This document shows, in pieces, positions 1-4,559 of a stretch of 5,488 nucleotides of DNA. This stretch comes from Verrucomicrobiales bacterium. Lineage in GTDB: Bacteria; Verrucomicrobiota; Verrucomicrobiia; Verrucomicrobiales; DEV007. Each line of letters starts with the position of its first letter. Position 1 is the first letter of the stretch. The translations under genes and the position numbers were made by a program. The stretch spans positions 1,571 to 7,058 of the forward strand of contig PAPL01000079.1 of the NCBI GenBank assembly GCA_002708885.1, in the 5' to 3' direction. A model generated the notes under the pieces. It was not told the DNA's origin. It saw only the letters and a list, made by a program, of their open reading frames with translations, and ran no database searches.

Positions 1-149
1 TTGAGGGCTCACGTTTCCCGGTGAATTCCAGGTGGGTGGCCGCCTTGCTGAAATCTGCCTTCCAATGAAGGCCTGACATCAAACAACCGGCTAAGCCTCC
101 CTTTAACGTACTAACGGGCCGGGCCCAGGTTATCCGCAAACGCGAACAC
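1..149 (-). ncRNA. ssrS: Probable 6S RNA (SsrS), 3' end at or beyond window edge
   Basis: 6S RNA binds the housekeeping RNA polymerase holoenzyme by mimicking an open promoter and tunes transcription in stationary phase. Seen here: the stretch is much GC-richer than its flanks and folds as a rod. A 10-bp closing stem with G-U pairs joins 147-138 (GUUCGCGUUU) to 16-7 (AAACGUGAGC). The interior is a long irregular hairpin whose tip is GCCUUC-AUUG-GAAGGC, flanked by short paired segments (GGC, GCC, UUGUU, GA, GUC). The two parts are separated by a largely unpaired, purine-rich middle. On the 3' side a small hairpin, CCUGG-AAUUCA-CCGGG, resembles the hairpin at the same place in proteobacterial 6S RNAs. 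The length (about 150-165 nt) and the GUGUUCG start also fit. The 5' end at about 149 is set by the promoter just upstream. The terminator would lie outside the window. The identity rests on architecture and remembered motifs; another structured RNA remains possible. Confidence 0.62.
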
Positions 150-155
150 GGTAGG

Positions 156-164
156 ATTATCTCA
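156..164 (-). promoter_or_regulatory. Extended -10 promoter of the 6S-like RNA
   Basis: On the minus strand, positions 164 to 156 read TGA-GATAAT, an extended -10 element (TGn plus five of six bases of TATAAT). The predicted start, about seven bases downstream, is the G at 149, right where the closing stem of the RNA begins. No good -35 hexamer is visible 16-18 bases upstream (GTTCTT or TTCTTT), which would fit dependence on the extended -10. It gives the RNA its own transcription start, independent of pheT readthrough. Confidence 0.45.
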
Positions 165-165
165 A

Positions 166-192
166 AACTAAAAATTCAAAGAACATTTCTTG
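166..192 (-). terminator. Weak terminator-like hairpin after pheT
   Basis: About 27 bases after the pheT stop, the minus strand reads CAAGAA-AUG-UUCUUUG (192 to 177). This is a six-pair AU-rich stem with one bulge, followed by AAUUUUUAGUUUU. An alternative pairing uses TTCTTG (211-206) with CAAGAA (192-187). Either stem is weak, so efficient intrinsic termination is doubtful and pheT transcripts may read into the 6S-like RNA. Confidence 0.2.
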
Positions 193-218
193 TTATATTG
201 CTTTCCAAGAATATTTTT

Positions 219-2585
219 TCAGCGAAATTCGATTGGCAGTTTTGTTTTTAATTCATTAAGAATCTGTTCATGCTCGGTATCAACTTCCGCTGATTTTAAT
301 GTGCGCTCATGATTGCGATAGGTCAATGAATAAGCAATTGATTTTTTATTTTTGTCCATCCGATTTCCAGTCTCATCATGAAATAAATCAAAAAGTTTAA
401 ATGATTCTAGGAGACTTGAATTTATTCCTTTTAAGACCTTTTCAATTTCAACATTAGGCAATGAAAGAGGCAGTTCCATTGCGATGTCACGTCGGACCGC
501 TGGATATTTTGGTAACTCCTTATAAATGATTGATTTTGATCTTTGCTCAAAAACCAAATTTAGATTTATCTCTGATACAAATACTGGATGCCGAGCGTCT
601 ATTTGCCGGCTCCTCGCGGGTATAATTTGAGCGGCGTGTCCTATTGTTTTTTCATCTATACTAATATTAGCAATAAATGCTGCATTTTTTTGTAAAGTAT
701 CAGAAAGGGTGAATTCGATCGGTCTGTCAATTATTCGTTCCAATATTCCTTTTAATGAGAAAAAACTAGCGGGATTTGGAGATGGATTATTCCATGATTT
801 TTGTTTGGGTCCGGAAATTAGAATTGCTAGATGTTGGGCCTCTTCACTTTTTTTATTGCCGGGAAAAACAGTGCCTGTTTCAAAGAATCGTAACTCTTCT
901 GCTCCTTGATGCAGGTTCCGTTCCGCTACCTCTATTAAAGATGCAATTAGTCCTGGCCTCAGGTGGGTCAGGTCATCGCTGAGCGGATTTTTTATTGCAA
1001 TAGCGTTGGAATTATCAGTGCATACACAATCTTCAATCTTGACTTTTGATGTTAGCTTAATTGTGCGCGTTTCATAGAAACCAATTGATGAAAGTTCATT
1101 AGCTTTAGTTTCAATGAAGTCGAATAAATCATCGGATTCAGAGGCTTTAGAGAACCATCCGGATTGACGTGAAGGGATATTGTCGATTCCGTATACTCTG
1201 GCGATTTCTTCGTATAGATCCGCGGGTCGTGTTAGATCTCTCCGATAACTGGGAACTTCCCAATTGGAAATGTTCTCATCGGTATCTATTTTCTTTAACC
1301 TCAAATTTTCAAGTATTTTGAACATTTCTTGATTCTCTATACTGTGTCCAAGAACTGCCCTGCATTTAGTTGAATCTAATGAGATAATTGTATTGGAATC
1401 TTCAACCTCGCCAGACACAATGATTTCTTCTTCTGCTTCTCCTCCTGCCAATTCCAATATTAATTTTGTGGCTAACTCTGAAGATCCAATTATTTGCGAA
1501 GGGTCCACGCCTCTCTCAAAACGATAGCTAGAGTCAGTGGACAGGCCTAGGTTTCTACTGCTTTTTCTTATTGATGAAGAGAGAAAGTGAGCGGATTCAA
1601 GCAGTACATCTTGAGACTTTTCTGTAATCCCTGTGTCAGTTCCACCCATGATTCCGGCAATTGCAATTGCTTTCATTTTATCTGCAATAACTAAGTCATC
1701 GATACTGAGTTCATAGGTTAACCCATCAAGTGCAGTGAATTTTTCACCTTCCGATGCTTTTCGAACGCAGATTCCTCCTTTGAGTGTGTTGTAGTCAAAA
1801 GCATGTAGCGGTTGACCCATTTCCATCATGACAAAGTTTGTGATGTCCACAACATTATTGATAGAGCGTAATCCGATAGACTCGATTTTTGTTTTGAGCC
1901 AATCTGGGCTTTCTGTTACTTGAACGTTTCTGATTATCCGAGCAGTATAGAAGCTACACTTTTCTGGAGCTAAATTGTTTATTTCTGATTCGTTTGCGAT
2001 CCGTTGCTTGATTTTTGAAGTTTTGTAATCAGGGTTATTTTTCAAACTTTGGTCCGACAAAGCTGATAATTCTCTAGCAATACCCAAGTGACTAAGGCAG
2101 TCAGGGCGGTTTGGAGTAATCTCAAGATCAAAAATCGTTGGATAGATACTATTAAGAGGGGTTCCTATTTTGCATTCTGGAGGTAAGATCCACAAACCTT
2201 GATCATCCTCACCTCCAAGCTCACTTTGACTACATAGCATGCCATGCGATTCTATGCCCCTCAGTTTGCTTTGCTTTATAGAAAATCCATTTTCAAGCTC
2301 AGCACCTGGTAATGCAAGAGGGACCTTATCTCCTATCTTGAAATTCTTAGCACCACATACAATCTGCCGTAAATCTTTATTGCCATCATTTACTAGGCAT
2401 ACTGATAGTTTGTCCGCATTCGTGTGAGGCTCTATGGTTTTGATTTCTGCAACAATTACCTTATCAGGTATTTTTATAATGCTCTCCACTTCAATGCCGG
2501 CGAAAGTCAAAAGACTGTCAAGGTCATCTGTTGAGTAAGATGTTAGGTTAATATGTTCGCCTAACCAATCTAGTGAAACTTTCAT
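219..2585 (-). CDS. pheT: Phenylalanyl-tRNA synthetase beta subunit
   Basis: The beta subunit of the (alpha-beta)2 enzyme that charges tRNA-Phe. It carries tRNA-binding and Tyr-editing functions while catalysis sits in PheS. At 788 residues it is the normal full-length bacterial form. Domains in order: N-terminal piece MKVSLDWLGEHINL; EMAP/OB-fold tRNA-binding domain (about 43-123); B3/4 editing domain (about 211-379); B5 domain (about 394-469) with DLTRPADLYEEIARVYG, whose Asp450, Asp456, Glu459 and Glu460 match the acidic, metal-associated cluster; degenerate class II core; and the C-terminal FDX-ACB anticodon-binding domain (about 690-784, KYPAVRRDIAM onward). Likely editing-site residues His261, Glu330 and Thr350 are present. 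The frame is open 21 codons further upstream, but that extension (MGNLRHPPPHRKRH) is unlike the family and lies inside pheS. MKVSLDWL is the conserved start, and its ATG overlaps the pheS stop as ATGA, which implies translational coupling. No frameshift is seen. Confidence 0.97.
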   Translation of the reverse strand: MKVSLDWLGEHINLTSYSTDDLDSLLTFAGIEVESIIKIPDKVIVAEIKTIEPHTNADKLSVCLVNDGNKDLRQIVCGAKNFKIGDKVPLALPGAELENGFSIKQSKLRGIESHGMLCSQSELGGEDDQGLWILPPECKIGTPLNSIYPTIFDLEITPNRPDCLSHLGIARELSALSDQSLKNNPDYKTSKIKQRIANESEINNLAPEKCSFYTARIIRNVQVTESPDWLKTKIESIGLRSINNVVDITNFVMMEMGQPLHAFDYNTLKGGICVRKASEGEKFTALDGLTYELSIDDLVIADKMKAIAIAGIMGGTDTGITEKSQDVLLESAHFLSSSIRKSSRNLGLSTDSSYRFERGVDPSQIIGSSELATKLILELAGGEAEEEIIVSGEVEDSNTIISLDSTKCRAVLGHSIENQEMFKILENLRLKKIDTDENISNWEVPSYRRDLTRPADLYEEIARVYGIDNIPSRQSGWFSKASESDDLFDFIETKANELSSIGFYETRTIKLTSKVKIEDCVCTDNSNAIAIKNPLSDDLTHLRPGLIASLIEVAERNLHQGAEELRFFETGTVFPGNKKSEEAQHLAILISGPKQKSWNNPSPNPASFFSLKGILERIIDRPIEFTLSDTLQKNAAFIANISIDEKTIGHAAQIIPARSRQIDARHPVFVSEINLNLVFEQRSKSIIYKELPKYPAVRRDIAMELPLSLPNVEIEKVLKGINSSLLESFKLFDLFHDETGNRMDKNKKSIAYSLTYRNHERTLKSAEVDTEHEQILNELKTKLPIEFR

Positions 2586-3598
2586 GCGAATTGCTGCAGA
2601 AATCTTGTGTCGTTTTCGATGAGGAGGCGGATGTCGGAGATTCCCCAACGTATCATAGCCAGTCTTTCTAATCCCAGGCCAAATGCAAATCCTGAAACTT
2701 CTTCTGGTGAATAATTATTATCGCCACGTGATTTATTTACTTCTATGAAGACATTTGGATCAACCATTCCGCAGCCAGCTACTTCTATCCATTTGGGTTG
2801 TTTGCCCTGAGCTTGAAGTAGAATATCGATTTCAAAGCTAGGTTCTGTAAACGGAAAAAAATGAGGACGGAATCTTATTTGTGTGTTTTTTCCAAAGATT
2901 GAGTGCAGTAAATATTCGAGAGTTCCTTTTAAATCAGCAAGGGATACATTTTTATCTACATATAATCCTTCAAGTTGATTGAATTGGCTTAAATGTGTTG
3001 AGTCAATCTCATCTCTTCTATATGCGGCACCAGGTGAAATGATCCGAACCGGGGGTTCGCTATTTTGCATTGTTCTAATTTGAACTGTTGACGTATGCGT
3101 TCGGAGAAGACGGCCATCAGTGAAGTAAAAAGTATCACTTTCGTTTCTTGCTGGATGATCGGCTGGAGTATTCAATGCATCAAAACAGTGCCATTCTGTT
3201 TCTATTTCAGGTCCGCTGGCCAGTGAAAATCCCATTCTTCTAAGTGCATTGACTGATTCACTTAACATCTGTGAGATGGGGTGACGCCCGACCCTTGGCA
3301 TTGGAGTTCCAGGCAGTGTGACGTCTATATTTTGAGCTGTTTTCCTGTCTTCTGCTTCTTGAATATTTAGGACCTTAACATCTAAGGCATCATTGATGAC
3401 TGTCCTCGTTTTGTTTAATGCCTTTCCGGCAACAGGTTTTTCTTCTTTGCCAAGGTCTTTCATCTTGGCGGCAATGATTGTGACTATACCTTTTTTTCCA
3501 AGATAAGTGAGCCGCAATTTATCAAGTTCATCTATTGTTGCGGCATTAGATATTGCTAATGTTGCATCTTTTAGAATGTTTTCGAGTTCTTCGACCAT
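2582..3598 (-). CDS. pheS: Phenylalanyl-tRNA synthetase alpha subunit
   Basis: The catalytic class II subunit. It activates phenylalanine with ATP and transfers it to tRNA-Phe in complex with PheT in the cytoplasm. Its 338 residues are close to the usual 327-350. An N-terminal helical arm (about 1-90, with YLGKKG at 32-37), which in the family forms a coiled coil contacting tRNA, precedes the catalytic domain. Class II motifs are clear: HPISQM (106-111) near motif 1; RIISPGAAYRRDEIDSTH (185-202) for motif 2; and GFAFGLGLERLAMIRWG (303-319) for motif 3. FPFTEP (248-253) holds the two Phe residues that line the amino-acid pocket, and Ala305 corresponds to Ala294 of E. coli PheS. The start is the family-typical MVEELENIL, with no Shine-Dalgarno in front (CACAGAATGAT). 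The stop overlaps the pheT start by four bases. It lies 79 bases after rplT and is probably co-transcribed with it. Confidence 0.98.
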   Translation of the reverse strand: MVEELENILKDATLAISNAATIDELDKLRLTYLGKKGIVTIIAAKMKDLGKEEKPVAGKALNKTRTVINDALDVKVLNIQEAEDRKTAQNIDVTLPGTPMPRVGRHPISQMLSESVNALRRMGFSLASGPEIETEWHCFDALNTPADHPARNESDTFYFTDGRLLRTHTSTVQIRTMQNSEPPVRIISPGAAYRRDEIDSTHLSQFNQLEGLYVDKNVSLADLKGTLEYLLHSIFGKNTQIRFRPHFFPFTEPSFEIDILLQAQGKQPKWIEVAGCGMVDPNVFIEVNKSRGDNNYSPEEVSGFAFGLGLERLAMIRWGISDIRLLIENDTRFLQQFA

Positions 3599-3619
3599 AT
3601 CATTCTGTGAACAAGTCTT

Positions 3620-3641
3620 ACGATCTCAAATTTTGGATCGT
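3620..3641 (-). repeat. Inverted repeat ACGATC-N10-GATCGT before pheS
   Basis: A perfect 6-bp inverted repeat (3620-3625 with 3636-3641) in the rplT-pheS gap, ending about 20 bases before the pheS start codon. As RNA it forms a modest hairpin with a 10-base loop. No U-run follows, so it is not a terminator. It may affect pheS translation or mRNA processing; the role is unknown. Confidence 0.4.
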
Positions 3642-3648
3642 TTGTTAC

Positions 3649-3674
3649 TCATGCTATTTTGTTGTTAGCTATGA
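3649..3674 (-). repeat. Inverted repeat just after rplT
   Basis: TCATGCTA (3649-3656) pairs with TAGCTATGA (3666-3674) except for one extra T at 3670. This gives an 8-bp bulged stem with a 9-base loop, immediately after the rplT stop. On the minus-strand mRNA the stem is followed by AGUAACAAACG, with no U-tract. It could be a 3' stabilising or processing hairpin between rplT and pheS. Confidence 0.4.
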
Positions 3675-3677
3675 GAA

Positions 3678-4052
3678 TCAGGAGGATGCTTTCTTTTTAT
3701 CTAGAGCTGATTTCGCCTGATCCACTAAACCATCAAATGCATGATCATCATGTATAGCTATATCTGACATGACTTTCCTATCAAGTTCAATGCCTAGTGA
3801 TTTAAGGCCTTCCATGAATCGACTGTAAGTGATGCCGCGTGAGCGGCATGCGGCATTAATACGTTGTATCCATAGTGCACGAAAAGTACGCTTATGGTTT
3901 TTCCGATCTCGATAGGCGTATGTCATGGCTTTGCGGACAGCGTCCTTTGCAAAGCGATATTTTTTTGAACGAAACCCACGAAAACCTTTGGCTTTCGCGA
4001 GCATTCTTTTGCGTCTTTTACGGCTTGCTGGGGAATTAGTTGCTCTTGGCAT
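3678..4052 (-). CDS. rplT: 50S ribosomal protein L20
   Basis: L20 is an early-binding 23S rRNA protein essential for 50S assembly; in studied bacteria it also represses its own operon by binding mRNA. It has 124 residues (family about 115-120), with a short Lys-rich C-terminal tail (DKKKASS). The very basic N-terminal extension (MPRATNSPASRKRRKRMLAKAKGF, given here only as a position cue for residues 1-20 plus GF). Confidence 0.97.
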   Translation of the reverse strand: MPRATNSPASRKRRKRMLAKAKGFRGFRSKKYRFAKDAVRKAMTYAYRDRKNHKRTFRALWIQRINAACRSRGITYSRFMEGLKSLGIELDRKVMSDIAIHDDHAFDGLVDQAKSALDKKKASS

Positions 4053-4085
4053 TTTTCGGTCAGGTTGTTTGGTTTAATTTTTTCA

Positions 4086-4140
4086 CCTAAGGTCTCACCT
4101 GCACAATTATATCCCGCTTACCGGGGATCAGACCTTTAGG
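4086..4140 (-). promoter_or_regulatory. Bulged stem-loop before rplT, candidate autoregulatory leader
   Basis: In the rpmI-rplT gap, minus-strand CCUAAAGGUCU (4140-4130) pairs with AGACCUUAGG (4095-4086). The 10-bp stem has one bulged A among 4137-4135. Enclosed in it is a second hairpin, AU-CCCG with CGGG-AU (4128-4122 with 4116-4111) and one bulged C. No U-run follows, so this is not an intrinsic terminator. The stem ends 33 bases before the rplT ATG. Known from E. coli and Bacillus: L20 represses its operon by binding mRNA structures that mimic its 23S rRNA site. That this hairpin is such a site is an inference from its place and its bulged purine. Confidence 0.4.
4106..4111 (-). promoter_or_regulatory. 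Perfect TATAAT, possible internal promoter for rplT-pheST
   Basis: The minus strand reads TATAAT exactly at 4111-4106. A start about seven bases downstream (near 4099) would give an rplT leader of roughly 46 bases. The -35 region at 16-18 bases is poor (GTCTGA, GGTCTG or AGGTCT) and there is no TG extension, so the promoter is unproven. The arms of the surrounding inverted repeat fall over the -35 area and just past the expected start, a layout that would also suit a DNA operator. Confidence 0.3.
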
Positions 4141-4147
4141 TTGTTGG

Positions 4148-4174
4148 CTTTGGTCGGGTTTAAATCGACCAAAG
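4148..4174 (-). repeat. Perfect 9-bp inverted repeat after rpmI
   Basis: CTTTGGTCG (4148-4156) and CGACCAAAG (4166-4174) form a perfect 9-bp palindrome arm pair around a 9-base loop, 21 bases after the rpmI stop and 7 bases before the next stem-loop. In the minus-strand mRNA it is followed by CCAACAACC, so it lacks a terminator U-tract. On the plus strand it is followed by TTTATTTT, but no plus-strand gene precedes it. A processing or stabilising hairpin, or part of an L20-responsive element, is possible. Confidence 0.55.
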
Positions 4175-4195
4175 TTTATTTTCGCAGGATGCGTA

Positions 4196-4408
4196 TTAGT
4201 GGCTGAATGGTAGGTTCTCGCGGAAACGCGGTAAGTCTGCTGCTGAAACAAGTGTTGCCTTCCCTAAATTACGCTTTCTTTTGCGATTTTTATTAAGGAG
4301 AAGGTGTCGTTTGCCTTGTTTTTGTCGCAACATTTTGCCCGTACCAGTCACTTTGACTCGCTTGGATATTGCCTTGTGCGTTTTGCTTTTGCCCGCCGTT
4401 CTTGCCAT
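4196..4408 (-). CDS. rpmI: 50S ribosomal protein L35
   Basis: A small basic protein of the large ribosomal subunit. Its 70 residues compare with the usual 64-66. Family signatures are clear: KSKTHKAISKRVKVTGTGK at 7-25, then RHLLLNKNRKRKRNLGKATLV (start near 34), where the conserved HLL and the Lys/Arg-rich segment contact rRNA, and a C-terminal DLPRFRENLPF. The start MARTAGKSKTHK is family-like and is the first Met in the frame that makes sense. The bases before it (CAACGCCCC) contain no Shine-Dalgarno sequence. It is the first gene of the minus-strand cluster, 143 bases before rplT. The usual upstream partner infC is absent here; a divergent sensor kinase gene takes its place. Confidence 0.97.
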   Translation of the reverse strand: MARTAGKSKTHKAISKRVKVTGTGKMLRQKQGKRHLLLNKNRKRKRNLGKATLVSAADLPRFRENLPFSH

Positions 4409-4559
4409 GGGGCGTTGAAATTAGCGAAAAGAACATAACTCGCAACCGCTTTTTTCGGCTTCGTTCTTAATTTCTATTAAGTAAGTATTCTAATTTACCT
4501 AATAATTAAGTTTACTTTACTAAATATTTTAAGGAAAATACAACGAATTTGTTTAATTA
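4409..4559. promoter_or_regulatory. AT-rich divergent intergenic region
   Basis: These 151 bases must hold the promoters for both the minus-strand ribosomal/PheRS cluster and the plus-strand sensor kinase. The half next to the kinase (about 4468-4559) is very AT-rich and offers many weak -10-like hexamers, so I cannot fix a kinase promoter; TTTACC (4494-4499) with TACTAA about 18 bases on is one poor candidate. A 6-bp inverted repeat, AAGAAC (4429-4434) with GTTCTT (4463-4468), spans the candidate rpmI -35. No ORF or structured RNA is evident. Confidence 0.5.
4418..4445 (-). promoter_or_regulatory. rpmI: Candidate rpmI operon promoter
   Basis: On the minus strand, TTGCGA (4445-4440) and TAATTT (4423-4418) are separated by 16 bases. 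Both are partial matches to the sigma-70 consensus. The expected start would be at about 4411, only a few bases before the rpmI ATG, giving an almost leaderless mRNA. That would suit the missing Shine-Dalgarno. Promoters further upstream in the AT-rich part are equally possible. Confidence 0.25.

Noticed and set aside
1..165. TTGAG (1-5) and CTCAA (161-165) as the terminal pairing of the structured RNA
   Set aside because: The 161-165 copy overlaps the extended -10 promoter, so it should not be in the transcript; a 5-base match is easily chance.
1..165. SRP RNA, tmRNA or RNase P RNA as the identity of the left-edge structured RNA
   Set aside because: The conserved SRP tetraloop region, the tmRNA tRNA-like ends and tag frame, and the RNase P signature segments are all missing; length and rod shape fit 6S better.
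709..982. Two overlapping plus-strand open frames of 66 and 68 codons
   Set aside because: They lie antisense inside the conserved pheT reading frame, show no recognisable domain and have low-complexity, Cys/Leu/Phe-rich translations; shadow frames.
2239..2427. Plus-strand open frame of 62 codons
   Set aside because: Antisense to the conserved tRNA-binding domain of pheT, with no family resemblance; shadow frame.
2586..2648. A 21-residue N-terminal extension of PheT
   Set aside because: The extension lies within pheS in another frame and does not resemble the family; the conserved MKVSLDWL start at 2585 with the ATGA overlap is far better supported.
3626..3652. Short minus-strand frame MSNKRSKI as a pheM-like leader peptide before pheS
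   Set aside because: It contains no Phe codons, has no Shine-Dalgarno and is not followed by an attenuator with a U-run, so E. coli-style phenylalanine attenuation is not supported.
4148..4180. Plus-strand intrinsic terminator (perfect hairpin followed by TTTATTTT)
   Set aside because: No plus-strand gene lies upstream of it; the region is the gap between two minus-strand genes.
4531..4535. AAGGA as ribosome binding site of the sensor kinase
   Set aside because: It lies about 24 bases before the ATG, and an in-frame TAA at 4554-4556 rules out an earlier start in that frame.
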